From contig CAZSXU010000011.1 in assembly GCA_964610505.1 (NCBI GenBank), positions 49,787 to 113,786 of the forward strand: 64,000 nucleotides of DNA, read 5' to 3'. Shown piece after piece: positions 7,305-16,545 of the stretch. The notes under the pieces were generated by a model. That model saw only the letters and a program-made list of their open reading frames with translations, did not search any database and was not told the DNA's origin. The position numbers and the translations under genes are program-made. The stretch is from CAZSXU01 sp964610505. Its GTDB lineage: Bacteria > Arandabacterota > Arandabacteria > JAGLYR01. Position 1 is the stretch's first letter, and each line of letters opens with the position of its first letter.

Positions 7305-10300
7305 CTAGCGCATTCTCACGGCTCTCTTGATGTCCGACCGGATTTCTTCGCCACCTCCCCTCGCCTTGATCCGGTAGAGATAGACCCCGTTGGCGACTTC
7401 ATCCCCCTCCGCGTCCCTTCCATTCCAGTAGATTCGGTTGTATCCATTCTCACCTTTAGTGCTAAATCTTGCCAAGTTTTTCCCCGTAACGCTGAAAATC
7501 CGCAGATCGACCTCTGCCGGGCGGGTGAGCTGAAAGACGAACTCCGTTCCGTCCCGGAACGGGTTCGGATAGTTGGTAAGATATCGGATGTTGAGCTCCG
7601 CCTCGACGTTGAATCTCACGATCTCCAGTTCCGACGTTTCCACGGCCAGGGTGAGCGTGTAGGAGCCGTCGGTCGCCCCGCCCAGATCGAACTGCATGTG
7701 CCACTCTGTACTGTCCGGATCGAGAACCTCCATCGCGACGTCGGGCATCCACTGATCGGCGCGTCCGACGATTCTGACGGAGAGATCCTCGGCTCCCACG
7801 GCCTTCGGCAGAGTCACCGTGAGATCGACCTCGGCTCGGGGCGAGACGTAATCTCCGTCGTATACGCGGGTACCGTCGAACTGGGGCTCGAAGGAAATTC
7901 CCACCTTGAGGGGAAAACTCCGCGCGAGACCGTTTCGGTCCAGCGCCTCAAAGACGATGTCGTAGGTCTCGAGCCGCACCGAATGGACGTACTCGACCGT
8001 CACGACCCGTCCGCCGGAAATCGAGTCCACGACCGCCTGCGTGTAGTCCGATCCCCGCTCGAGCCACGTGGTGTTCGAATCCTCTCGAATGGAAACCCGC
8101 ACACTCGAGGTGTCCACCGCGACTTCATCACCGATCACGACACGAATGTGCACGTCGTCCGTCCCGATTCGAGCCGAGATGAAGTCCCCGCTCGTGACGG
8201 GCTCGCCGTCCACGGTCGCCGTGATTCCCGGCGGCAGGGCGTCGATCGCGAGGGCCGGATCACCGAGAAGCACCCACCGGTAGCCGGGCTCGCCCAGCCC
8301 GCCGGCGAGCACCATTGCCGCCCCCAATTCGCCCAGCAGCCAGCGCGCGCCCGTGGTCTCTCCCAAGGCGCTCACCCACGGCGGCGAGTCGAAGAAGACG
8401 TCGGCGAGCACGGCCTGGTAGGCTCGAGCCACCCGGTACTCTTCGAAACCGACGGGACCCATTCCGGCGATGGCGCCCCGGTCCGGCAGCAGGAGCGCCT
8501 TCTCCACGAGGGATTCCTGTTCGATGATGTCGTTCTCGGCCGTCTGGCTGAAATCGGCGAAATGGCAACCGAAGGTGGCGAGGATGAAGGGCCGGCCGGA
8601 ATTGGTCAGGCGGTCCTGGAAGTCGTAGCGGTACGCGCCGTTGACGTACTGCCCGTCGTCCACGATGTACTCGTGGGACATGACCTTGCGGTGGCCGTGC
8701 CCCTGGAACTGGAACAGCAGAACCCCTTCGTTCAGGATGTCGAAGAGCGCCGGCGTCAGAGAATCCCTCACCACGGTCCTCATGCATCCCAACGGATCGG
8801 CCTCTTCCGGATTGAAACAGAGGGGGTGCCACCCGTCGGATTGAGACACACCCGTGTACTCGCTCATGTAGAATCCGATCGTGTCGAGCCGGGCGCCCGT
8901 GGATGCCGCAGCGGCGGCCAGGCTGTATCGCGACGCCGTCTCGAAAAGGTCTTCCTGCGGCGCAAGACACCGGTAGGAGATACCGGAGGAGGTGGAGCAC
9001 TGGTCGTCGCTCAAGGCCAAAATTCTACCCCGCCATGCATCCGCCGGATCGAACTGTTCATACGCAATCACCTTGTCGACGAGAGCCGCCAGCTCGGAGA
9101 CGGATCCGGCGGGGAGACGGCCCAGGTAGAAATCCAGCAGGTAGTCATCGTCGAGATCCGCATACCAGTTGTCCGCAGGAATGGCTTCTCCAACCCACAT
9201 CACGTGGATGGACGGCACGAAATCCGGCCCGCTGTCGGGATCGATCCCCCGGTGGTCGTCGCTCCCATCTCCCACCAGGACGGCGAAGAGCGGCTTGAGG
9301 GACCAGCGGTCGAAGGCCCACTGGAAATAGCGCTTGATGGCCAGGGGATGTTTGATGCCGCCGCCGAAGGCGTCGTACACCTCCTCAACCGAAACCACCC
9401 GGGGTTGGAGTCCCTTCTCCCTGCGGTGCGAGGCCAGACGCTCGCACTCGGCCAGGAATTCTCCATGAGACACCAGGAGGTAGTCCGCCTCCCGGGCCCA
9501 GCAGGGATCTTCGAGACTTCTTCGAGTCGCGGGCTCGGGAATCCGCTTCGCCGATTCGGGAGTGAAGGCGACGTACGCCCTGCGAACGGCCGTGCTTTCG
9601 GGAAGCACCAGGCCGTACTCGCCCGATTGCTCTATCACGTGATCCTCTTCGACGGAAACCCAGACCGGATGATCCGGATCGGTCACGTCGATGAGCCGAA
9701 TCTCGGAATTCGAGAATCCGTCGACGCGGACGACGCCTTCCTCGAGATCGCCCGTATTGAAGTGGAGATACCCGTCGCGTGCTTTGAGATCTCGAGCATA
9801 GCGGACGGCGATCCAGTCGAGGAAAGCCCCGAACGGAGCTTTTCTCCCGGCGAGGGATTTCTGGCCGAACTGGAAGTAGTTCGTGCCGTCGGTCAGGAAA
9901 CCCGGGGGAATCGAATCCCCCGTTTCGTAGAAGTACTCCGCCGTGCCCGAGAAAGACCGCGCCGCCAGGGTGAGGTAGTCCGTGTCGCCGTTGATCACGC
10001 TGGGGACCACCTCGTGGGGACCACCCTGATTGCCCTGGAATCGAACCGTGAGCCGCGGGATCGAGTCCGGCGCGGGGTCGAATATCTGGAACGCCAGCGT
10101 GCCCCCCGAAGCCGACCGGAGGGTCCAGTACCACCAGTCCACGTCGCTTCTGGGAGGCAACCCGTCGAGATCGACGATGCTGGGCGTCTGCCAGAGATAG
10201 AGATCTTCTTCGAACCACAACCGCTCCGGAAAACTGCGAAGGGTGTCGGCCGGCGTTCCCGCCCGGACGGGAACCGTGTCCATCCACTCACCGCCCGGAT

Positions 10301-11366
10301 CCCCCGAACCGACCCAGTACACGTTGCGGTCGGCGTAGAGGTCCTCGAAGTCATGAACCATGAAGGCGTCCCGGAAATCGACACCCCAGAAATAGATCGC
10401 GTCGGATTCTCCGAAGAACCCGTCCTGGTCGTCGTCGACCACCCGGATCGGCGCCCCCACCTCCTCGTATGGCGTTTCCCCTTCGCTGCCGTATTCCTTG
10501 CGGTACACGGCAATCTCCGACAACGGGATCGGCTCGTCCAGACCCTCCAGATCTCCGTACTCGAGGCGGTAGAGCCCGGTCTTCGGGACTTCGAACTTCC
10601 ATTCTTCCCGGCGGTCCTTTCGACCCACGGGGAGAGGCGCCGGGGCACGCCGCCACGCGCGCGCCTGTCTTGCGTTGACGACCACCCGAGCGTAGATCCC
10701 TTCCCAGAGCGGTTCTTCCGGCGCACGAGCGGTAAATGCCTCTTCCTTGCCCGGCCGCCATGTAACTTCAAACGTCACCTCCGACGACCACGCCGCCCGT
10801 CCCGTCGCCGGATTCCAGCGGACCGGGAAGACACCCACCTCCACCACCCGCTGAAACCGCAGCTTCGAGGCCCGGCGGACCTCCACCGAGCGCGTCGGGA
10901 AGAAGGCATCACGACCGTAGATCTCGCCGTCCGGGACGATCTCGTGCCGAATGAATCCGAATCCTTCCGAGTCCCGGGTCCCGTGGCCGATCGGCACGGG
11001 CAGGATCTCCAGACCCTCCAGACTCCCCCCCTCCTCCTCGGACAGCATTCGGACCTCGGGCTCCACCCCGAACGGGATGCCCACCCGGACCCATCGGACC
11101 GGAACCTGGGGCCGCCCCACCTCCTGCACCCACCCGCATCCCTCCACGGAGATCACGTCACCGTCGCCGTCGGCGATCCGGACGCGATCCACGACCGGAG
11201 CATCGAAAGCCACGGCGACCACCACACCCCCCTCGTCCGAACGGAGAACGCTCGGGGCCCCGCCGTTCGCATCGCAGTACCCGTCGCCCGGCGCGCCGGC
11301 CAGCATGAACAATGCAGCGACCCAGTGAATCCGGATTCGTTTCACCCTCTTCTCCCCGGCCAGCAT
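7305..11366 (-). CDS. C25 (gingipain-type) peptidase with FlgD-like C-terminal domain, copy 1
   Basis: 1353 residues: export signal, a roughly 300-residue propeptide/beta region, a C25 cysteine peptidase domain in the middle, Ig-like regions, and a C-terminal FlgD-type domain (YPNPFRDGTEF, then IYWNGRDAEGDEVANGVYLY). The catalytic dyad is visible as FQGHGHRK (His near residue 890) and ATFGCHFADF (Cys near 933), with a spacing similar to gingipains. FlgD-like tails of this type are type IX secretion sorting domains in Bacteroidetes relatives, and PorU sortases share the C25 fold, so either a secreted protease or a sortase-like enzyme is possible. It is the last of three paralogues in a row. 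The start may instead be the GTG at 11345. Confidence 0.88.
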   Translation of the reverse strand: MLAGEKRVKRIRIHWVAALFMLAGAPGDGYCDANGGAPSVLRSDEGGVVVAVAFDAPVVDRVRIADGDGDVISVEGCGWVQEVGRPQVPVRWVRVGIPFGVEPEVRMLSEEEGGSLEGLEILPVPIGHGTRDSEGFGFIRHEIVPDGEIYGRDAFFPTRSVEVRRASKLRFQRVVEVGVFPVRWNPATGRAAWSSEVTFEVTWRPGKEEAFTARAPEEPLWEGIYARVVVNARQARAWRRAPAPLPVGRKDRREEWKFEVPKTGLYRLEYGDLEGLDEPIPLSEIAVYRKEYGSEGETPYEEVGAPIRVVDDDQDGFFGESDAIYFWGVDFRDAFMVHDFEDLYADRNVYWVGSGDPGGEWMDTVPVRAGTPADTLRSFPERLWFEEDLYLWQTPSIVDLDGLPPRSDVDWWYWTLRSASGGTLAFQIFDPAPDSIPRLTVRFQGNQGGPHEVVPSVINGDTDYLTLAARSFSGTAEYFYETGDSIPPGFLTDGTNYFQFGQKSLAGRKAPFGAFLDWIAVRYARDLKARDGYLHFNTGDLEEGVVRVDGFSNSEIRLIDVTDPDHPVWVSVEEDHVIEQSGEYGLVLPESTAVRRAYVAFTPESAKRIPEPATRRSLEDPCWAREADYLLVSHGEFLAECERLASHRREKGLQPRVVSVEEVYDAFGGGIKHPLAIKRYFQWAFDRWSLKPLFAVLVGDGSDDHRGIDPDSGPDFVPSIHVMWVGEAIPADNWYADLDDDYLLDFYLGRLPAGSVSELAALVDKVIAYEQFDPADAWRGRILALSDDQCSTSSGISYRCLAPQEDLFETASRYSLAAAAASTGARLDTIGFYMSEYTGVSQSDGWHPLCFNPEEADPLGCMRTVVRDSLTPALFDILNEGVLLFQFQGHGHRKVMSHEYIVDDGQYVNGAYRYDFQDRLTNSGRPFILATFGCHFADFSQTAENDIIEQESLVEKALLLPDRGAIAGMGPVGFEEYRVARAYQAVLADVFFDSPPWVSALGETTGARWLLGELGAAMVLAGGLGEPGYRWVLLGDPALAIDALPPGITATVDGEPVTSGDFISARIGTDDVHIRVVIGDEVAVDTSSVRVSIREDSNTTWLERGSDYTQAVVDSISGGRVVTVEYVHSVRLETYDIVFEALDRNGLARSFPLKVGISFEPQFDGTRVYDGDYVSPRAEVDLTVTLPKAVGAEDLSVRIVGRADQWMPDVAMEVLDPDSTEWHMQFDLGGATDGSYTLTLAVETSELEIVRFNVEAELNIRYLTNYPNPFRDGTEFVFQLTRPAEVDLRIFSVTGKNLARFSTKGENGYNRIYWNGRDAEGDEVANGVYLYRIKARGGGEEIRSDIKRAVRMR

Positions 11367-11493
11367 GTCTCACCCGTTTTCCGCCGGAATCTCGGTCCGG
11401 CGCGAATTGCGGAGCAGCGGGCGTCACCAGGGCCGGATCGGAACCCGACCCACGAGAACCGATGAGACGCGGGCTCAGACGCCCGGCCGTCTC

Positions 11494-14400
11494 TTACCGA
11501 AGGACGGTCACTCGCCCGACGCCCGACTCGACTTTCTCGCTCCCCCGACGGGCCGTGATCCGGTACAGATACGTCCCGTTGGCCACCCGGTCCGCCTCCT
11601 GATCCCGCCCGTCCCACGTGAGGGCATTGTAGCCGCAATCGGCGTTCAATGAAAGCGTCCGGACTCGATGCCCGGCCACCGTGAAGATGTCCACGCGCAC
11701 GTCCGCCCCCGCGCTCAGCCGAAACACGAAATCGGCCTGCTCCGAGAAGGGACTCGGATAGACCAGATCGCTTTCGATGCGGAGCCGCTCACAGAGCGCC
11801 AGACGCAGCAGATCGAGCCGCTCGCCGGCGACGTGAAGGACCAGCCCGTACACACCGGCAGGAACGGCGGGCAGTGTGAACTCCAGGGACCACTCATTCC
11901 CCCGTTCCGGGTCTTCCGCCGTCACGCTCGCGTGCAACGGAATCTCGCCATCGGCTCCGGAGAGAACGAGCGTCAGCGAACCGGCCTCGATTCCCCACGG
12001 CAGGACCAGGTGGATCCCCCCCTGTGCTCTCATCATCACGGAGGCCCCGTCCGACACCGGCGCCCCGTCGATCGTGATTAGCGCGTGGAACACCACCGGG
12101 ATCTCGCGCTCAAGGGCTCCCCCACTCTGGGCCCGAGCGCCCAGGACAATCCGGTAGTCCGCCAGACGCACCCGGTGGTCGAAGCGAACGGCATACTGCG
12201 CGTGGCCCGAGCTCGTGTCCGAGTCCACGGCGTAATCCACTCCCCGGACGAGACGGACCGTTCCGGTCTCGTCTCGAATCTCCACCCACAGGGATTCGGG
12301 TCCGGCCGCCAGAGATTGGGCAAGGAGGGCCACGATCCCGGCGGTTGCGCTGTCGGCGGGAACGACGATCCCCTCGCCGGCGCCCAGAAGCGCCCCGTTC
12401 ACCCAGACCTCGAAGTCCAGGGGCCGGGAACGCAGCCGCAGCGCCGGATCCCCCAGAAGAATCCGGCGTTCCACGGCCCCGGCATCCCCCACATCGCAGA
12501 GAAACCGGGCCGCCGTCCTCACCGCCAGATCTCCCAGAATCCATTCACAACCGCCTCCATCGTCGAGTGTCGGGGGATCCACGAACATGGACGTGAAAAA
12601 CGCATCGGCGTATCCGTTTTCGACGTGGAGGACTTCCGAGGTGCTGGATCCAAGACAGGCGACCGCACCTCCCTCCGCACGATTCAGGAACTTTTCCAGG
12701 AGAACATCCTGCTCCATCGCCTCGCGCGGCGGATGGAAGTTCGCCAGCAAGCACCCGAAGCCCGCGCAGAAGAAGGGCCGGCCCGTGGGAAGCAGCCGCT
12801 CCTCGACGTCGTAGCGCCAGCGCGACGAGCCGTCGACGGGGGCAATCACGCCGTCGGCCAGCGCCAGCTCGTGGGCCATTCCCTTCCGGAAACCGTGCCC
12901 CAGATAACCGAAGACGAGACAACCTTCGTTCAGGCGGTCCGTGAGGGGAAGCGTCACGGCGCCGTAGACGGAATCGCGAACGCACCCCAGGCCGTCCGCC
13001 GTCTGGAAACACGGTTGATGGTAACCGTCGGAGTCCGTCCGGCCGGTGTAGCCGCCCAGGTAGTAGGCGAAAGTGTCCGCACGACAGGCCGGCGAACTCG
13101 CCACCTCGGCCCCGGCGGCCTGCATGACTTCCTCGAAGCACGTCTCCGAGGACATCCGGGTATAGGGCTTGTATCCATCGGTGGAGTAGCTGTCGTCGGC
13201 CATCAACACGACCCTCTGGCGCCACGGAGCAACGTCGTCCCCCGATTCGTAGGCGAGAATCTTGTCGATCTGGCGAGTGAGTTCTTCCACGCTGCCGACC
13301 GGAAGCCGTCCGACGAAGAGGTCGGGGAGGTCGTCGCCGTCCACGCACGCGTATCGGTTGTCGCTCGCGGCGCGATAGGAAATCCAGTCCCTCACGTTCT
13401 CGGTGGGAACCCAATCGGGGTCGCTGTCCTCCAGCACTCCCCTGTGGTCCTCGCTCGCGTCGCCGACCAGAAGCACGAACTGGGGCTTCCGCTCCCACCG
13501 CTCAAAGGCGAAATTGAGATAGTGCCCGATGGCGTCCGTACTCTTGAATCCGCTGCCGAACTCATCGTAGACGTCCGAAATCGGGACGATGCCCACTGCG
13601 TATCCTTGCGACTCCCGCCAGGCGGCAAGACGGCCCACCTCTTCCAGAAACGCCTCGGCGCAGAGAACCAGGTAGTCCGCCTCCAACGCCGCCGGGGACG
13701 CCGACTCCACCCGTTCGATGGCGCTTTCGTCAAGACGGCGGAACGCCCCCTCTTCGGCGGCCACCCAGCGCCCGCCGTCGATGGAGGGCGAGGAGCGGAC
13801 CACCAGACGATACCGGCCGCCTTGGGCCTCGATATCCGAAGGCGAGAGACGCACCCTTCGAGGCATCTCGGGGTCGCTCACGTCGAAAAGCGACACGTCC
13901 GGTGAGCCGAAATCCTCGATGCTCAAACAGATTCCGTCTTCGTGCGGGGGAGTCCGCACCTCCACGTGCCCCGCGCCGGCCGTCAACGAGCCGGGGAAAC
14001 CCACCTCGAACCAGTCCAGGCTGGATCCCAGAGACGGGAGCTGCTGCTCCCCCATCAGCCGGTAACCCGAGAGGGTAAGCGCGTGGTCGCCGGCGTCCAG
14101 AATTCCGGCGGCCAATCCGAAAACCTCGGTCACGCCGCTCCGATCCGGCACGACGAATTCACCGAGGTCGAAAGACCCTCCCTGCGGATTCCGAAGGACG
14201 GCCGAGACAACGGAGGTTCCGTCTCCGGGCCACGCGTCTTCAACGCGGACTCGAAGACTTCCAGGCTCGGCCACGTGCACGTCCTCCAGTCGGAAAAAGA
14301 CCTCCACCTCATCCCGGTTGGGATGCGTCCAGTGCGTCCGGTCTTTCTCGGGACCATAGGGTTCGTAGTCGAAGACGTGCTCCTCTTCAAACCACGAGCG

Positions 14401-15546
14401 GCGCCACGTCCACGACAGCGTTCCCGCATCGCAGCCGACTGCCGGCATCGAGATCGTATCCATGCGCACCGTTCCCGACTCACCCACCCCCAGCCAGTAC
14501 ACGTTGAGATCGGTGAACCGGTCTTCCCAGTCGGCCTGCATCCACTGTTCCCGGAAGCTCCGTGCGAAAAAGATCACGTGATCGTCCTCGTCGAAGCGCC
14601 CATCCCCGTCCAGATCCGAGATCTCCACCGGGACCGGACGAACCGTGAACGGATCCGCGTCGTCGGGATCGAAACCTCTCTGGTAGAGGGCTACGGAATC
14701 CACGCTCATCTCTTTCACCAATCCGGCCTCTTGAAGTTCCTCCCCGCTGACCCGATACACTCCCGTGGAGTCGATTCGGATTCTGAATCGGACGGGCTCC
14801 GCGTTCTTCCGGGGCAACGGCTCGGGGGGGCGGAAGGGGGCCCGGGCCCACGCCCGGGCCGGACCGGGATTGACCAGAGCCCGGTCGTAGAGCCGCTCCC
14901 AGACGTCCTCTCCGGGTGGAGGATGTCCCCGGGGCGCTTCGGACCCTTTGCCCGGTCGAAGGTCGAGCCGGACTCGAATTCGTGAGTGGAAGACGGTCCG
15001 CCCCTCGGAGGGCCGGTAGGAAACCGGGTAGAAGCGGAGGATGGCCGTCCGTTGGAAACGCAGGGTGGAGACGGAGACGATTTCAGCCAGACGGCCCGGA
15101 AGCGCGACATCGGACGCATAGGCGGCCGGATCGGGAGTGTAGTCGGGAACCGGTCTGGGAAAACCTTCCTCCTCGAAGAGGCTGGCCGCGTCCTCCATCG
15201 GCCGGTACGTCGGGAAGGGGAGGATTCGCAGGACGCCCAGCTCTTTCGTCTCCAGCACCTCGGCCTCGAGGACGGGATCACGGTCGAAGGGCACCCCCAC
15301 CAGCGCTCCCGCGAAGGGCAGGGCCGGCATGCCCGGCTCGCCGGTCCACCCTCCGCCGGGGATGCGGAGCTCGTGATACGTCCGGTCGCCGATCGAGACC
15401 GTGCGGATGTCGGGAAGGTCCGTGTGGATATCCAGGACGATCTCGCGGGAATCCGATCGGAGGACCGACACGGTCGTGCCGGCATGGGCCGCACCATGGG
15501 AGAGGAGAACCGGTACGATGATGAGAACCGCCGGAATGTGCTTCAC
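11494..15546 (-). CDS. C25 (gingipain-type) peptidase with FlgD-like C-terminal domain, copy 2
   Basis: 1350 residues, starting with GTG at 15546 and a signal peptide (KHIPAVLIIVPVLLSHGAAHA). It has the same architecture as its neighbours: N-terminal beta-rich propeptide, C25 domain with the dyad YLGHGFRKG (His near 884) and AGFGCLLANF (Cys near 932), then FlgD-like YPSPFSEQADF and LTWDGRDQEADRVANGTYLY. It follows murQ by 76 bp and precedes copy 1 by 127 bp on the same strand, so one transcript is likely. Divergence from copies 1 and 3 is considerable, indicating old duplication. Surface or secreted protease is the best guess. Confidence 0.88.
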   Translation of the reverse strand: MKHIPAVLIIVPVLLSHGAAHAGTTVSVLRSDSREIVLDIHTDLPDIRTVSIGDRTYHELRIPGGGWTGEPGMPALPFAGALVGVPFDRDPVLEAEVLETKELGVLRILPFPTYRPMEDAASLFEEEGFPRPVPDYTPDPAAYASDVALPGRLAEIVSVSTLRFQRTAILRFYPVSYRPSEGRTVFHSRIRVRLDLRPGKGSEAPRGHPPPGEDVWERLYDRALVNPGPARAWARAPFRPPEPLPRKNAEPVRFRIRIDSTGVYRVSGEELQEAGLVKEMSVDSVALYQRGFDPDDADPFTVRPVPVEISDLDGDGRFDEDDHVIFFARSFREQWMQADWEDRFTDLNVYWLGVGESGTVRMDTISMPAVGCDAGTLSWTWRRSWFEEEHVFDYEPYGPEKDRTHWTHPNRDEVEVFFRLEDVHVAEPGSLRVRVEDAWPGDGTSVVSAVLRNPQGGSFDLGEFVVPDRSGVTEVFGLAAGILDAGDHALTLSGYRLMGEQQLPSLGSSLDWFEVGFPGSLTAGAGHVEVRTPPHEDGICLSIEDFGSPDVSLFDVSDPEMPRRVRLSPSDIEAQGGRYRLVVRSSPSIDGGRWVAAEEGAFRRLDESAIERVESASPAALEADYLVLCAEAFLEEVGRLAAWRESQGYAVGIVPISDVYDEFGSGFKSTDAIGHYLNFAFERWERKPQFVLLVGDASEDHRGVLEDSDPDWVPTENVRDWISYRAASDNRYACVDGDDLPDLFVGRLPVGSVEELTRQIDKILAYESGDDVAPWRQRVVLMADDSYSTDGYKPYTRMSSETCFEEVMQAAGAEVASSPACRADTFAYYLGGYTGRTDSDGYHQPCFQTADGLGCVRDSVYGAVTLPLTDRLNEGCLVFGYLGHGFRKGMAHELALADGVIAPVDGSSRWRYDVEERLLPTGRPFFCAGFGCLLANFHPPREAMEQDVLLEKFLNRAEGGAVACLGSSTSEVLHVENGYADAFFTSMFVDPPTLDDGGGCEWILGDLAVRTAARFLCDVGDAGAVERRILLGDPALRLRSRPLDFEVWVNGALLGAGEGIVVPADSATAGIVALLAQSLAAGPESLWVEIRDETGTVRLVRGVDYAVDSDTSSGHAQYAVRFDHRVRLADYRIVLGARAQSGGALEREIPVVFHALITIDGAPVSDGASVMMRAQGGIHLVLPWGIEAGSLTLVLSGADGEIPLHASVTAEDPERGNEWSLEFTLPAVPAGVYGLVLHVAGERLDLLRLALCERLRIESDLVYPSPFSEQADFVFRLSAGADVRVDIFTVAGHRVRTLSLNADCGYNALTWDGRDQEADRVANGTYLYRITARRGSEKVESGVGRVTVLR

Positions 15547-15622
15547 GCCACCGCCCCCGGTCGGCGCGCCCCGGTCAACGGTCTGAGTTCATTGAGATTC
15601 CCACCGGATCCGGTCATGAGAG

Positions 15623-16522
15623 TCACCGCTCGATGGCCCGACCGACCCATCCCCCCACCTCGACCAGACGCCGCTCGGCCTCCTCGAGGCTGCACCCCGT
15701 GTGCCCCATGACGATGGCCGCTTTGAGGGAACCCCCGGCCCGGGCCAGCAGGGCGGCCGCTCCGCCGTAGTCGAGGCCGGTGGCCGTCATGAGAATCCGC
15801 TTCGCGCGCTCTCGAAGCTTGTCGCTCGTGGCCATGTGATCCACCATGAGGTTCTCGTACACCTTTCCCATGCGGATCATTGCCGTGGTGGTGAGCATAT
15901 TGAGGACCAGTTTCTGGGCGGTTCCGGCTTTCATTCGGGTCGACCCGGAAACCACCTCCGGTCCCACCACGGGGCAGATGGCCACATCCACTTTCGCCGG
16001 AAGATCCCGGGGAGGGTTGGCGGTCAGGTAGATGGTCCCGGCCGACAGTTCCCGTGCGTAGCGAAGCGCGCCGGCCACAAAGGGCGTCCTCCTGCATGCC
16101 GCGATTCCGACCACCACGTCCCGGGACGTCAACCGCCTTTCCCGAAGGGCCTCTGCACCGGCCTCGGCGTCGTCCTCCGCTCCCTCCACGGCCCTCACCA
16201 GCGCGCCGTACCCGCCGGCGATGATGCCCTGAACCATGTCCGGATTCGAGCCGAAAGTCGGAGGACACTCGGCCGCATCCAGGACACCCAGGCGGCCGCT
16301 GGTTCCGGCGCCGACGTAGAAGAGCCGCCCGCCGCACCGAAAGGCCTCGACGATCCTCTCCACCGCCCGGACGACGTTGGGAATCTCGGCCTGTACGGCG
16401 GCGGCCACCGCGTGATCCTCGGAGTTGATGAGCTTGAGGACGTCCTCGGCGGACATCCGATCCAGATTCATGCTTCGAGGATTCCGCTCCTCGGTGACCA
16501 GACCGTCCAGCTCGCGAAACAC
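15623..16522 (-). CDS. murQ: N-acetylmuramic acid 6-phosphate etherase
   Basis: 299 residues, matching the usual 298. MurQ removes the lactyl ether from MurNAc-6-P to give GlcNAc-6-P plus lactate. Its SIS fold is seen as GRLFYVGAGTSGRLGVLDAA, followed by the catalytic-Glu segments AAECPPTFG and AVEGAEDD, and GSTRMKAGTAQKLVLNML. The start is GTG at 16522, where similarity to known MurQ begins (ELDGLVTEERNP); the longer frame reads through the end of the C25 gene. Oddly, the usual AASGRTP loop reads AACRRTP here. The gene sits 23 bp after one C25 gene and 76 bp before another, a context I do not know from other genomes. It acts after AnmK. Confidence 0.93.
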   Translation of the reverse strand: MFRELDGLVTEERNPRSMNLDRMSAEDVLKLINSEDHAVAAAVQAEIPNVVRAVERIVEAFRCGGRLFYVGAGTSGRLGVLDAAECPPTFGSNPDMVQGIIAGGYGALVRAVEGAEDDAEAGAEALRERRLTSRDVVVGIAACRRTPFVAGALRYARELSAGTIYLTANPPRDLPAKVDVAICPVVGPEVVSGSTRMKAGTAQKLVLNMLTTTAMIRMGKVYENLMVDHMATSDKLRERAKRILMTATGLDYGGAAALLARAGGSLKAAIVMGHTGCSLEEAERRLVEVGGWVGRAIER

Positions 16523-16545
16523 CCTGGACGGCCCCCCGGGATCTT

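Noticed and set aside
7218..11465. Very long plus-strand open frame opposite C25 copy 1 (1415 codons)
   Set aside because: It mirrors the codon structure of the opposite strand, has no domain-like sequence, and its antisense partner has clear C25 and FlgD motifs.
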